Assembly: GCA_032027145.1 (NCBI GenBank)
Contig: JAVSMP010000001.1
Span: forward strand, 2,609,116-2,673,115
Length of the DNA stretch: 64,000 nt
Source of the DNA: Ignavibacterium sp.
GTDB lineage: Bacteria; Bacteroidota; Ignavibacteria; Ignavibacteriales; Ignavibacteriaceae
Reading direction: 5' to 3'
Both the position numbers and the translations under genes were made by a program. The first letter of the stretch is position 1, and the number at the start of each line of letters is the position of its first letter. Below, one piece after another: positions 10,104-19,723 of this stretch. The notes beneath the pieces were generated by a model, which worked only from the letters and a program-made list of their open reading frames with translations, had not been told where the DNA came from and made no database searches.

Positions 10104-11027
10104 TTAGTATCTCTTTACATCTATTGAAGAAACTCCGCAGTCAATTTCGATATATATTTTTTTTGGATACTTATCAAAATCCTCTGTTCGGTATAAATCA
10201 TTACCGGTTTTAACAAAGCCTTCATAGTTTCTGGCGGATAATGCTGCATCAGATCTAATTTCACAGCTTACAGAATCCGGAATAAGAATATTTATATCAG
10301 AAGCACCAGCATCTATATCTATTTTGGTTATATCCGAAAGGTTACCAAGTTTTACATTTAATTTTGCGGCTCCCATATCAACATCAAGTTTTTTGATTTT
10401 ATAATGTGTAAGATCAAGATCAACTGATGCTGCACCCACTGAAAAATTTAATTCCCATTCAGGTTTTGTATTTAATGACATTTCAACAAGGTTCTTATAA
10501 TTTTTATCACCAATGTTGAATTTGGTACTTTTCATTTGAAAATTAATTTCAGCATGGGAATCAAAATCTTCCCGCTGAAGATTGAGTTTATATTTATTTT
10601 TTGATCCTTCGGTTTTAAAATCAAAAAGTTTTTCTGTCGGAACTAATATCTTAAAACTGCCGGCTCCGGCACTAAAATTTAATGCTGCACTTTTTATTGA
10701 GTCACTAAACTCTTTTGAAAAATAAGTAGTATCATACATTGTGGTTCCGTTATCAAAATTTATCTCAAAGTCATCATTAAATAAATTTGTAGTTGCACTA
10801 ACTGATGCATATATGGTTAATGCCAAAACTAATGCAGCTAACCCAGCTACTATTGCTTTACCGATTTGATTTTTTACAAGAATTGAAACACCTATAAGAA
10901 CCAGCACAGTTGGCCAGAATTTCCAGGCAGAATCCCAAGTAAAAGTTAAGTTGGCATAATTACCAAGCAGTAATAAAACACCTATTGCTAAAAAGAATAC
11001 TCCCCAAAAAATGCTTGATGGTTTCAT
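10104..11027 (-). CDS. LiaF/toast-rack type membrane protein
   Basis: 307 residues. The first 85 residues form a compact membrane module with three or four hydrophobic segments (starting SSIFWGVFFLAIGVLLLLGN), as in the LiaI/LiaF-like DUF5668 region. The rest is a soluble beta-rich domain with repeating short strands (GAASVDLDLTHYKI, MGAAKLNVKLG, AGASDINILIP), typical of the toast-rack/DUF4097-like fold. The start codon overlaps the stop of the PspC gene by one base (TAATG) and has a strong GAGGTGA ribosome binding site, so the two are co-translated. Its probable role is envelope-stress sensing or signalling; this is inferred from family and partner only. Confidence 0.75.
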   Translation of the reverse strand: MKPSSIFWGVFFLAIGVLLLLGNYANLTFTWDSAWKFWPTVLVLIGVSILVKNQIGKAIVAGLAALVLALTIYASVSATTNLFNDDFEINFDNGTTMYDTTYFSKEFSDSIKSAALNFSAGAGSFKILVPTEKLFDFKTEGSKNKYKLNLQREDFDSHAEINFQMKSTKFNIGDKNYKNLVEMSLNTKPEWELNFSVGAASVDLDLTHYKIKKLDVDMGAAKLNVKLGNLSDITKIDIDAGASDINILIPDSVSCEIRSDAALSARNYEGFVKTGNDLYRTEDFDKYPKKIYIEIDCGVSSIDVKRY

Positions 11028-11500
11028 TAAATCACCTCATTAGTTTTATTATTTTTTGCTTTATAGATTATCGCTAATCCAAGAATTATTAAGACAACAG
11101 GCCAATAATCTTTAAAATAAAATCCAGGAATAAAATTACTTAATAAAATAATCACACCTAAAACAATAAGAAATACTCCAGCGAAAACAGTTTTGTTATT
11201 ACTTATGTTTTTGTAAAACAAATTTGATTGCAGATCATTTGAAGTTTTTTTTTCACTCTCGACATCATTTAAGTTATCATCAGATTTATTTTCCTGATTA
11301 AAAGGAGTAATAATGTATGGCTTCTGAGGAATAATAATCCATAAAATTATATAAGCTAATATTCCGCTACCGCCAAAGATAACTGCCAAAACAAAAGTAA
11401 GTCTGATAATAACAGGGTCAATGCCAAAATATTCAGCAATACCGCCGCAAACACCACCTAACATTTTATCTGTAACTGACCGATATAGTTTTTTGTTCAT
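11027..11500 (-). CDS. PspC domain membrane protein
   Basis: About 157 residues from the ATG at 11500. The open frame extends upstream to 11653, but residues before MNKKLYRS do not resemble the family and the ATG at 11500 has a GAAAGGA site upstream, so the shorter start is preferred. The PspC domain is unmistakable: LYRSVTDKMLGGVCGGIAEY, then FGIDPVIIRL and a hydrophobic segment ending LWIIIPQKP. A charged linker follows, then two more membrane helices like those of the downstream protein. PspC proteins regulate or execute the phage-shock envelope stress response. It is the first gene of a two-gene operon. Confidence 0.88.
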   Translation of the reverse strand: MNKKLYRSVTDKMLGGVCGGIAEYFGIDPVIIRLTFVLAVIFGGSGILAYIILWIIIPQKPYIITPFNQENKSDDNLNDVESEKKTSNDLQSNLFYKNISNNKTVFAGVFLIVLGVIILLSNFIPGFYFKDYWPVVLIILGLAIIYKAKNNKTNEVI

Positions 11501-11733
11501 TTCAGAATTCCTTTCTAAATCAAATTCCTGATGCAAAACTAATATATAAATAGATAGAAGGTTGTTTTTATAGTATGAATGGTTATGCAGGATTAGAACA
11601 GGAAAAAACAATTTATTTTCGGGCGAATAGTATCGGTGAATGGTGGATAACACTGCTAAAATTATTGCATTCAGAAAAACTTATCTTATTTTAGATACAG
11701 TATTTTATTTAATATTGAGATTAAAACTTCTTT

Positions 11734-13371
11734 ATGAAAATAGCTCTTTGTCAGATAAACCCTATTGTAGGGAATCTCGAATACAATAAGAAAAAAATTT
11801 TAGAAGAATATAATAAAGCGGTTAAAGCAAAAGTTGATTTAGCTGTTTTTCCAGAACTTGCACTTGTTGGTTATCCTCCATTAGACCTGATTGAAAAATC
11901 TGAATTCAGACTTGCTGTTAAAAATGCTGCTGACGAAATTGCATCACAAACAGATTCTGTTGGATTGATTTTTGGAGCTATCACTGAAGAATTGAATAAG
12001 GTCGGAACAGATATTTATAATTCAGCTCTGCTTTGCTTCAACGGTAAAATTCAATTTATCCAGCATAAAACACTGATTCCAAATTATGATGTGTTTGATG
12101 AGATGCGTTATTTTAATTCAGCTAAAAGTGTTGATGTATTTGAATTCAAAGGAGAAAAACTTGGTATTTCGATTTGTGAGGATATTTGGAATGATGAAAA
12201 CTACTGGTATAGAAGAAGATACCGGAGAAATCCAATTAAGGATTTAATAGATCAGGGTACATCATTGTTGATTAACATCTCTGCAAGTCCTTATTATTAC
12301 GGCAAACGCTCTACCAGAAAAGAAATGCTGTCAGCTTTATCGAAAAAAGATAAAACTCCTCTTGTGTATGCTTGCTGTGTCGGTGCACAAACTGATCTGA
12401 TATTTGACGGCACAAGTATGTGTTTTGATAAAGATGGAAATCTGGTAAAACTTGGGAAAGCTTACGAGGAAGATTTTATTGTATTTGATACTGATGAAAA
12501 ATTAAATCCAATTTTTAAGTGTGAAGAAACATTTGAAGAAGAGGTTCTTAACTCCCTTATCTATGGATTAAGAGAGTATTGTTCAAAACTTAGTTTTAAG
12601 AAAGTTGTAGTCGGATTAAGCGGCGGAATGGATTCGGCGCTTGTAACTTATATTGCTGTTAAAGCAATAGGAGCAGAAAATGTTAATGTGTTGGTTATGC
12701 CATCAAAGTACTCAAGTAAACAAAGTATAAAAGATGCAGAAGAATTAATAAAAAATTTGAATATTAAATCTGATAATGTAAGCATCCAACCCGTAGTTGA
12801 TGAAACATTAAAGCAGTTGGATAATATTTTGAATTCAAACTCAAAATCAATAACAGAAGAAAACTTACAGGCACGAGTAAGAGGAATTTATCTGATGGCA
12901 TACTCGAATAATTTTGGTCATCTTTTACTAACAACCGGTAACAAATCTGAAAGTGCAGTTGGTTATTGTACTTTATATGGAGATATGTGCGGCGGTATTG
13001 CTGTTATTGCTGATGTGTACAAAACAGATGTATATAAAATTGCAAATTATATTAACAGAAATGACGAGATAATTCCAAAAAATATTATTGATAAAGCACC
13101 ATCAGCAGAATTAAAACCAAATCAAACTGATCAGGATACTTTACCTCCTTATGAAATACTCGATAAAATTTTAAAAATGTATCTGGAAGAGAATAAAGAA
13201 TTTAATGAAATCAATAAAGTTATTAATGATGGAGCATTGGTGAAAAAGGTTCTAAGGATGGTTGATACAAGTGAATTTAAGCGTAATCAGTCTGCACCTG
13301 TACTTCGAATATCATCAAAAGCCTTTGGATATGGCAGAAGATATCCTATTGTTCAAGGCTGGCGGACCTGA
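11734..13371 (+). CDS. nadE: Glutamine-dependent NAD+ synthetase
   Basis: 545 residues. The N-terminal nitrilase-type glutaminase domain has the Glu41-Lys112-Cys148 triad (FPELALVGYPP, QHKTLIP, ISICEDIW). The C-terminal synthetase domain has the PP-loop SGGMDSA at 296-302 and the downstream TTGNKSE motif. It amidates nicotinic acid adenine dinucleotide to NAD+ using glutamine-derived ammonia and ATP. Length and domain order are normal for the two-domain enzyme. It stands alone between the divergent PspC operon and korA. Confidence 0.96.
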   Translation: MKIALCQINPIVGNLEYNKKKILEEYNKAVKAKVDLAVFPELALVGYPPLDLIEKSEFRLAVKNAADEIASQTDSVGLIFGAITEELNKVGTDIYNSALLCFNGKIQFIQHKTLIPNYDVFDEMRYFNSAKSVDVFEFKGEKLGISICEDIWNDENYWYRRRYRRNPIKDLIDQGTSLLINISASPYYYGKRSTRKEMLSALSKKDKTPLVYACCVGAQTDLIFDGTSMCFDKDGNLVKLGKAYEEDFIVFDTDEKLNPIFKCEETFEEEVLNSLIYGLREYCSKLSFKKVVVGLSGGMDSALVTYIAVKAIGAENVNVLVMPSKYSSKQSIKDAEELIKNLNIKSDNVSIQPVVDETLKQLDNILNSNSKSITEENLQARVRGIYLMAYSNNFGHLLLTTGNKSESAVGYCTLYGDMCGGIAVIADVYKTDVYKIANYINRNDEIIPKNIIDKAPSAELKPNQTDQDTLPPYEILDKILKMYLEENKEFNEINKVINDGALVKKVLRMVDTSEFKRNQSAPVLRISSKAFGYGRRYPIVQGWRT

Positions 13372-13395
13372 CAGTTTTTCCACTTTAAAATAGTT

Positions 13396-13428
13396 GACTG
13401 CAAAATAGATTGTAAAATCTAAACAGTC
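13396..13428 (+). terminator. Possible weak terminator after nadE
   Basis: A two-part stem (GACTG/CAGTC outside, TAGATT/AATCTA inside, GTAA loop) is followed by TTATT. The T-tract is poor, so this is only a candidate. Confidence 0.35.
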
Positions 13429-13474
13429 TTATTAGTTTAGCATTAGCAAATTATTAATTTTTAGAGTAAATGAC

Positions 13475-15322
13475 ATGACAAATGAAAAAGAATTACAAAT
13501 AATTGAAGAGGTTACCGTAAGATTTGCTGGAGATTCAGGCGATGGAATGCAGCTTACTGGTTCTCAATTTAGTGATACAACAGCTTGGGTAGGTAATGAT
13601 CTAAAAACCCTGCCTGATTATCCCGCTGAAATACGCGCACCTGCCGGAACAATTTACGGCGTTAGTGGATTTCAATTACATTTCAGCAGTGAAAATATCC
13701 ATACACCTGGCGATCAGCCGGATGTTTTAGTTGCAATGAATCCTGCAGCTTTAAAGAAAAATCTTTCTGAGTTAAAGAAAAACGGAATGATAATCGTTAA
13801 CAGCGATGCTTTTGATTCAAAGAATTTAAAACTTGCTCACTATGATTCAAATCCGTTGGAAGATAATTCACTTGAAGGTATAACAGTATTTACTGTACCA
13901 ATAAGTTCATTAACTGAAAATGCATTAAAAGAAACTAAATTATCAGTAAAAGAAATTGCAAGATGCAAAAACTTTTTTGCACTTGGATTAATGTATTGGT
14001 TGTATAACAGACCACTTGAAAATACAGAAAAATGGATCGAAGAAAAGTTTGCTAAAAGTCCTGAATTTATTGAAGCAAATACAAAAGCCTTGCATGCCGG
14101 ATATAATTACGGCGAAATGACAGAAGTTTTTACAACACGTTATGCAGTTGAACCTGCAAAACTGCCAAAAGGCACTTACAGAAATATTTCTGGTAACGAA
14201 GCTACAGCATTAGGATTCCTTACAGCATCAGTGAAAAGCGGATTACCTTTGTTTTTAGGTTCTTATCCAATTACTCCTGCTACAGAAATATTACAGTTCT
14301 TAAGTACATATAAAAATTTTGGAGTTAAAACATTTCAGGCAGAAGATGAGATCGCCGGAATTGCTACTGCTATTGGTGCTTCGTTTGCTGGTAATCTTGC
14401 AATTACTTCAACCAGCGGTCCAGGATTAGCATTAAAAACTGAAGCAATTGGTCTTGCTGTAATGACTGAATTACCTTTGGTTATTATAAATGTCCAAAGA
14501 GGAGGTCCTAGTACTGGTTTGCCTACAAAAACAGAGCAAGCAGATCTTTTGCAGGCTGTTTTAGGAAGAAATGGTGAATCTCCTGTTGCAGTTGTTGCTG
14601 CTAAAACACCGAGAGATTGTTTCTATATGGCGATTGAAGCTTCAAGAATTGCATTAAAATATATGACACCGGTTATTCTTTTAACCGATGGTTATCTGGC
14701 AAATGGCAGTGAACCCTGGAGAATTCCCAATATAGATAGTCTGCCTAAAATCGATGTGAAATTAAGAACTGAAGCAGATGGATTTTATCCTTATTTAAGA
14801 AATGAATTTCTTGCAAGACCTTGGGCAGTACCTGGTACTCCAAATCTCGAACACAGAATCGGTGGTCTTGAAAAAGCAGATATTACAGGAAATGTGAGTT
14901 ATGATCCCGAGAACCATAATAAAATGTCCCGACTTAGAGCTGAGAAAATAAAAAATATTGAAAATGATATTCCACTTCTTGAAGTTGATGGCGACCAATC
15001 AGGCGATCTTTTGGTCCTTGGCTGGGGTGGAACATACGGTTCAATTAAAGAAGCAGTTATTAAGGCAAGGATTTTAGGTTATAAGGTTTCTCAGGCACAT
15101 CTGCAATATCTGAATCCTTTTCCAAAAAATACCGGAGAAGTTCTTAAAAGTTTTAAAAAGGTGCTTGTACCTGAAATCAATCTCGGGCAGTTAGCTAAAT
15201 TATTAAGAAGCGAATATCTCATAGAAGTAGAACAGTTTAATATGATGAGAGGATTGCCGTTAAGAGTATCCTATATTTTAAATAAGATTAAAGAAATCCA
15301 CGGAGGAAGTAATGGAAAGTAA
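13475..15322 (+). CDS. korA: 2-oxoacid:acceptor oxidoreductase, fused gamma-alpha subunit (KorA type)
   Basis: 615 residues. The N-terminal gamma domain starts with FAGDSGDGMQLTG and is joined to the alpha (pyrimidine-binding) domain from about residue 230, with GSYPITPATEI and TSGPGLALKTEA. With KorB it forms the TPP and iron-sulfur enzyme that oxidises 2-oxoglutarate (or a related 2-oxoacid) and reduces ferredoxin, reversibly. The gamma-alpha fusion is typical of the two-subunit KorAB type. The end overlaps korB by 11 bases, so the subunits are translationally coupled. The exact substrate cannot be read from sequence. Confidence 0.93.
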   Translation: MTNEKELQIIEEVTVRFAGDSGDGMQLTGSQFSDTTAWVGNDLKTLPDYPAEIRAPAGTIYGVSGFQLHFSSENIHTPGDQPDVLVAMNPAALKKNLSELKKNGMIIVNSDAFDSKNLKLAHYDSNPLEDNSLEGITVFTVPISSLTENALKETKLSVKEIARCKNFFALGLMYWLYNRPLENTEKWIEEKFAKSPEFIEANTKALHAGYNYGEMTEVFTTRYAVEPAKLPKGTYRNISGNEATALGFLTASVKSGLPLFLGSYPITPATEILQFLSTYKNFGVKTFQAEDEIAGIATAIGASFAGNLAITSTSGPGLALKTEAIGLAVMTELPLVIINVQRGGPSTGLPTKTEQADLLQAVLGRNGESPVAVVAAKTPRDCFYMAIEASRIALKYMTPVILLTDGYLANGSEPWRIPNIDSLPKIDVKLRTEADGFYPYLRNEFLARPWAVPGTPNLEHRIGGLEKADITGNVSYDPENHNKMSRLRAEKIKNIENDIPLLEVDGDQSGDLLVLGWGGTYGSIKEAVIKARILGYKVSQAHLQYLNPFPKNTGEVLKSFKKVLVPEINLGQLAKLLRSEYLIEVEQFNMMRGLPLRVSYILNKIKEIHGGSNGK

Positions 15323-16349
15323 AGTTGAGATGAATACAAAGAAGTTAACAGCTAAAGATTTTGCATCGGATCAGGAAGTAAGGTGGTGTCCCGGATGTGG
15401 TAATTACTCTATTCTTGCTCAGGTTCAAAGAACTTTTCCTGAAATAATTGAAGTGCCAAAAGAAAATATAGTTTGGATATCTGGAATTGGATGTTCCAGC
15501 CGATTCCCATATTATATGGATACTTATGGATTCCATGGAATTCATGGAAGAGCACCAGTATTAGCAGCAGGTGTAAAACTTGCAAATCCAAAGTTAGATG
15601 TTTGGGTTGCTACAGGAGATGGTGATTTACTCAGTATCGGTGGTAATCATTTTATACACGCTTGTAGAAAAAATATTGATTTGAAAGTGCTTCTGTTCAA
15701 TAATCAAATCTATGGTTTAACAAAAGGACAGTATTCACCTACATCCGAAAGAGGAAAGGTTACAAAGACTACACCTTATGGAAGTGTGGATTATCCGTTT
15801 AACCCTACAATGCTTGCAACAGGTGCTGATGCTACATTTATTGCACGTTCGATCGATCGGAATACAAAACATTTACAAGAAATGATAAAAAGAGTTGCAA
15901 AACATAAAGGATTAGCTTTTCTGGAAATATATCAGAATTGTAATATCTTTAACGACGGAGCATTCGCTCTGCTTACTGAAAAAGATACAAAGGATGATAA
16001 TGTTTTAATGTTGGAACATAATCAGCCGATGGTATTTGGAAAAAATAAAGATAAAGGAATTAAAATTGATGGACTAAAACCAATTGTCGTTGATTTATCG
16101 AACGGGAAATATTCCATCAATGATGTCTTAGTCCACGACGAGTTTGATGAATCTCCGATGCGTGCAACTATATTATCAAGTTTTACTACTACACCAGGTT
16201 TTCCAACTCCGGTTGGTGTATTCAGACAAATCTTTAAGCCAACTTATGGTCAGGGACTTACTGAACAAATAGAAGATATTAAGAAGCAAAAAGGCGAAGG
16301 TGACTTGAAAAAAGTATTGTTTGGCAGTAATACCTGGGAAGTTAATTGA
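15312..16349 (+). CDS. korB: 2-oxoacid:acceptor oxidoreductase beta subunit (KorB type)
   Basis: 345 residues. The ATG at 15312 has GGAGG six bases upstream, inside the end of korA. The cluster-binding CPGC (Cys26, Cys29) and GIGCSSRFP are near the start, and the thiamine diphosphate motif GDGDLLSIGGNH with the FNNQIYGLTKGQYSPTS block follows. No separate ferredoxin-like delta subunit is encoded nearby, as is normal for the KorAB type. A strong terminator follows, which closes the korAB unit. Confidence 0.94.
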   Translation: MESKVEMNTKKLTAKDFASDQEVRWCPGCGNYSILAQVQRTFPEIIEVPKENIVWISGIGCSSRFPYYMDTYGFHGIHGRAPVLAAGVKLANPKLDVWVATGDGDLLSIGGNHFIHACRKNIDLKVLLFNNQIYGLTKGQYSPTSERGKVTKTTPYGSVDYPFNPTMLATGADATFIARSIDRNTKHLQEMIKRVAKHKGLAFLEIYQNCNIFNDGAFALLTEKDTKDDNVLMLEHNQPMVFGKNKDKGIKIDGLKPIVVDLSNGKYSINDVLVHDEFDESPMRATILSSFTTTPGFPTPVGVFRQIFKPTYGQGLTEQIEDIKKQKGEGDLKKVLFGSNTWEVN

Positions 16350-16393
16350 ACTTTTCAATTTTGAATTTTTATTAAGCTTATATTTATTTTTCG

Positions 16394-16420
16394 GGGCTTG
16401 AATTATTGTCAAGCCCTTTT
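16394..16420 (+). terminator. Rho-independent terminator after korAB
   Basis: A perfect 8-bp stem GGGCTTGA/TCAAGCCC with a 7-base loop is followed by TTTTATTTTT. Confidence 0.9.
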
Positions 16421-16435
16421 ATTTTTAAATGATAT

Positions 16436-17419
16436 ATGATAGATTTTTCTAAACTTAAAGAAATAGTTCTGAATAATAACTCGTTTCTACTTACAACTCA
16501 TGTTAATCCGGATGCTGATGCTATTGGTTCAGAAGCAGCATTTTATTATCTGCTGAAAAAACTTGGGAAACAAGCATACATAATCAATCACAGCGAAACT
16601 CCCTACAACATGGAGTTTTTCAATAAAGATAAAATCCTGCATAAGTATGATGAAAATCTTCATAAGAATTTGTTTAATAGTGTTGATGTACTTGTAGCAC
16701 TTGATTTCAACCGCTCTGATCGGGTTGTTAGTATGCAGGAACCTTTTATGAATTCTGATAAATTAAAAATTTGTATTGATCACCATCAGTTGCCTGAAGA
16801 TTTTGTTGATCATCTTTTTATTGATAGTAACTATTGTGCAACAGGACAGATTATTTTTGATTTCATAAAACAAACAAATATCGTAGAACTTGATTTACAA
16901 ATTGCAAATCCAATATATGCCGCAATTATGACTGATACAGGCTCGTTTAGATTTGAGAGAACTACGGCTGAAGTGCATAGAATAACAGCAGAATTACTTG
17001 ATCTTGGGGTTTGCCCCTGGGAAATTTATGATCAGCTTTATGATCAAAGTAAATTCAGTAAAATAAAATTACTCGGGCGAGCACTGGATTCTGTAAAGTT
17101 GGATGCAGAAGGCAGAATAGGTTATATGATGTTAACTCAAAAAGATTTTGATGAGCTTGGTGCTTTAGAAAGTGATACTGAAAATTTTGTTAACTTTAAT
17201 CTTTCTGTTGAAAATGTTGTAATCGGAATAATATTTATTGAACTTAAAGATGGTTTCAAAGTTAGTATCCGTTCAAAGGGAGATATCCCTGTTAATCTTC
17301 TTGCAAGAGAGTTCGGCGGCGGAGGACATATTAACGCATCAGGTGCAAGGTTCTTTACAAATAATATGCAGAAAATGATACCTGTAATTCTTGCTAAAGC
17401 AAAAAGTTATCTTAAATAG
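16436..17419 (+). CDS. DHH/DHHA1 phosphoesterase, NrnA-like oligoribonuclease/pAp phosphatase
   Basis: 327 residues, the usual NrnA length. The metal-binding motifs of the DHH superfamily are complete: THVNPDADAIGS (His22, Asp26, Asp28), VALDFNRSD, and the namesake CIDHHQ. The C-terminal DHHA1 domain ends with GGGGHINASGARF. NrnA-type enzymes degrade 2-5 nt RNA left by other RNases and dephosphorylate 3'-phosphoadenosine 5'-phosphate. It is 14 bases upstream of pepA and probably co-transcribed. A general DHH phosphoesterase with another substrate (such as a cyclic dinucleotide product) cannot be excluded. Confidence 0.88.
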   Translation: MIDFSKLKEIVLNNNSFLLTTHVNPDADAIGSEAAFYYLLKKLGKQAYIINHSETPYNMEFFNKDKILHKYDENLHKNLFNSVDVLVALDFNRSDRVVSMQEPFMNSDKLKICIDHHQLPEDFVDHLFIDSNYCATGQIIFDFIKQTNIVELDLQIANPIYAAIMTDTGSFRFERTTAEVHRITAELLDLGVCPWEIYDQLYDQSKFSKIKLLGRALDSVKLDAEGRIGYMMLTQKDFDELGALESDTENFVNFNLSVENVVIGIIFIELKDGFKVSIRSKGDIPVNLLAREFGGGGHINASGARFFTNNMQKMIPVILAKAKSYLK

Positions 17420-17433
17420 TCAAGGTTGTAAAT

Positions 17434-18951
17434 ATGTATAAAATAAGTCTTTCCTCTGGCGGGACAAAAATTTCTTATAAGCCATTATCAATTACTCTTA
17501 AATATTTGATTGATGATAATAAACTTGAAAAGAGTCTCCCAAATCTAGAAAAGATTTTTAACATAAAATTTTCTGAACTTCAAAAGAAAAGCTTTCTATC
17601 CTCTGATGTTAATAAAATCCGAATTACAAAGCCCACTGGAAAACCGGATGAAATAATATTGTTTAAAATAAAACCAGATGATTTAAATCCAGATTATTTT
17701 AGAAATCAATTAGCAGAGTTTATAGTTAATCTGCAGTCTGAAGTGATAGAAAACTTGTACATATTTATACCATCCTTTTCTGTTGTAAAAAAGTATTTTG
17801 ATAGTGAAGAATATTATTATCAGTCACTTGCAGAAGGTGTATTGCTGGGTAATTATTCTTTTGATAAGTATAAAAAAGAAAAACAAAAACAGAAATCTCT
17901 GAATGTTTGTTTTTATGCAGAAGATGAAAGGAAACTTAAGTCTGCATTAAAAAATGCTTTTAATATAATTTCTTCAGTTGCACTTACACGTGATCTGCAA
18001 AATGAGCCGGCAAATAATCTTACACCGGATATTTTTGCAAACAGAGTATCGAATGAGCTGCGTAAACTTGGTATTAAGACAACTGTGTTCGGACAAAAAG
18101 AAATTCAAAGAAGAAAGATGGGCGGTTTGATCGCAATCGGGCAGGGAAGTATCAACAAGCCAAAGTTTATTATTCTTGAATACAAACCTGCGCTAAAATC
18201 AAAAAGGAATAAAAAAGAAGATGTAAAGACTATCGCTTTGGTTGGAAAGGGAATTACTTTTGATACCGGTGGAATTTCTCTGAAGCCTTCAAAAGGTATG
18301 GGTGCAATGAAAGCAGATATGTCCGGTGCCGCCGTTGTTGTTGGAACATTAAGCGCTGCTGCTAAATCAAATCTGAAAGTTCATTTATATGGTATTATTC
18401 CTGCAGCAGAAAATATGTGTTCAGGAGAATCGATAAGACCCGGAGATATTGTAAAAATTTCAAATGGAAAGAGTGTAGAGATTGAAGATACAGACGCTGA
18501 AGGTAGAGTAGTATTAGCCGATGCACTTCATTATGCTTCGCAGTTGAAACCTGATCAGATTATTGACCTTGCTACATTAACCGGCGCTTGTGTAGTTGCA
18601 CTTGGAGAATTTGTAGCTGGTATGTTTACTAAGGATGAACAAATGGCTGACCGACTTTATAAAAGTGGAATGAAGACTTATGACAGAGTATGGCGTTTGC
18701 CATTGTGGGACGATTTTAATGAATTAATTAAAAGTGATGTTGCAGATGTGGCTAATCTGGGTTCAACCAGATGGGCTGGAGCAATTACAGCTGCTAAGTT
18801 TCTTGAGCATTTTGTTGATAAAAATATTCCCTGGACTCATCTTGATATAGCTGGTCCAGCAATTAATAATTCATCAAAAAGTTATACAAAAAAATATATG
18901 ACAGGTTTTGGTGTAAGATTATTGTTTGACTACCTGTCAAACAAAATATGA
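17434..18951 (+). CDS. pepA: Leucyl aminopeptidase (M17 family)
   Basis: 505 residues. The catalytic half is canonical: KGITFDTGGISLKPSKGM, MKADMSGAA (metal-binding Lys/Asp), the signature DTDAEGRVVLADAL, and the C-terminal HLDIAGPA segment. The N-terminal domain is divergent, as usual in M17. The hexameric cytosolic enzyme removes N-terminal residues from peptides using two metal ions. It follows the DHH gene by 14 bases and converges with lolD. Confidence 0.93.
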   Translation: MYKISLSSGGTKISYKPLSITLKYLIDDNKLEKSLPNLEKIFNIKFSELQKKSFLSSDVNKIRITKPTGKPDEIILFKIKPDDLNPDYFRNQLAEFIVNLQSEVIENLYIFIPSFSVVKKYFDSEEYYYQSLAEGVLLGNYSFDKYKKEKQKQKSLNVCFYAEDERKLKSALKNAFNIISSVALTRDLQNEPANNLTPDIFANRVSNELRKLGIKTTVFGQKEIQRRKMGGLIAIGQGSINKPKFIILEYKPALKSKRNKKEDVKTIALVGKGITFDTGGISLKPSKGMGAMKADMSGAAVVVGTLSAAAKSNLKVHLYGIIPAAENMCSGESIRPGDIVKISNGKSVEIEDTDAEGRVVLADALHYASQLKPDQIIDLATLTGACVVALGEFVAGMFTKDEQMADRLYKSGMKTYDRVWRLPLWDDFNELIKSDVADVANLGSTRWAGAITAAKFLEHFVDKNIPWTHLDIAGPAINNSSKSYTKKYMTGFGVRLLFDYLSNKI

Positions 18952-19020
18952 ATTTATTATTGTACAATATTTATTTTTAATCAGTCAATAGAGCAATTAT
19001 ATCTAAAAATAATTAAAGTT

Positions 19021-19719
19021 CTATTTAACAGATTGATTATTAGTTTGTTTTATCATTCCATCTTTAATTTCGAAAATCACATCGGCAAGTTTCATTAGGT
19101 CAGGATTATGTGTAACGATTACAAATGTTTTTTGATATTTATCTCTAAGTTCAAACAATAGTTTATGAATTGAATCACTATTAACCGAATCAAGATTCCC
19201 GGTTGGCTCATCAGCAAGAATAATTTTAGGATTATTTGCAATTGCTCTTGCAACAGCTACTCTTTGCTGTTCGCCGCCTGAGAGTTCAGCAGGTTTATGG
19301 TTTTTTCTTTGGGCAAGACCAACTATTTCTAATAGTTTCTCAGATTCTCTTAAAGCTGATTTTAAGTTTTTGCCGTTAATCATCATCGGAATTGCAGCAT
19401 TTTCAAGTGCAGTAAATTCTGGTAATAAATGATGAAACTGAAACACAAATCCCATATTTTCATTTCTGAACTTTGCAAGTTTGTCATTACTAAATTTATA
19501 AATGTTGCTGTTCTCAAACAGAACATTTCCGCTGTCAGGTCTATCAAGACCACCGAGTAAATGTAACAATGTCGATTTGCCTGCACCAGAGGCTCCAACT
19601 ATAACAGATATTTTCTGCTCCTCAATATCAACCGAAATATCCTTAAGAACATTAAGTTTGTTTTCTTTATTTACCAGATATGATTTATTAAGATTATTTG
19701 CACTTAAAATTATACTCAT
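19021..19719 (-). CDS. lolD: Lipoprotein-releasing ABC transporter ATPase (LolD)
   Basis: 232 residues. Walker A GASGAGKST (42-50), Q-loop FVFQFHHLLPEF, signature LSGGEQQRVAVARA, Walker B IILADEPTGNLD and the switch His in IVTHNP are all present. LolD powers release of lipoproteins from the inner membrane to the LolA shuttle. GGGAG lies upstream of its ATG and only 4 bases separate it from the preceding permease. The pairing with two LolC/E-type permeases supports this over the related MacB or FtsE ATPases. Confidence 0.92.
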   Translation of the reverse strand: MSIILSANNLNKSYLVNKENKLNVLKDISVDIEEQKISVIVGASGAGKSTLLHLLGGLDRPDSGNVLFENSNIYKFSNDKLAKFRNENMGFVFQFHHLLPEFTALENAAIPMMINGKNLKSALRESEKLLEIVGLAQRKNHKPAELSGGEQQRVAVARAIANNPKIILADEPTGNLDSVNSDSIHKLLFELRDKYQKTFVIVTHNPDLMKLADVIFEIKDGMIKQTNNQSVK

Positions 19720-19723
19720 TTAT

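Noticed and set aside
11501-11653. N-terminal extension of the PspC protein
   Set aside because: No similarity to PspC proteins; the ATG at 11500 has a ribosome binding site and directly precedes the conserved domain.
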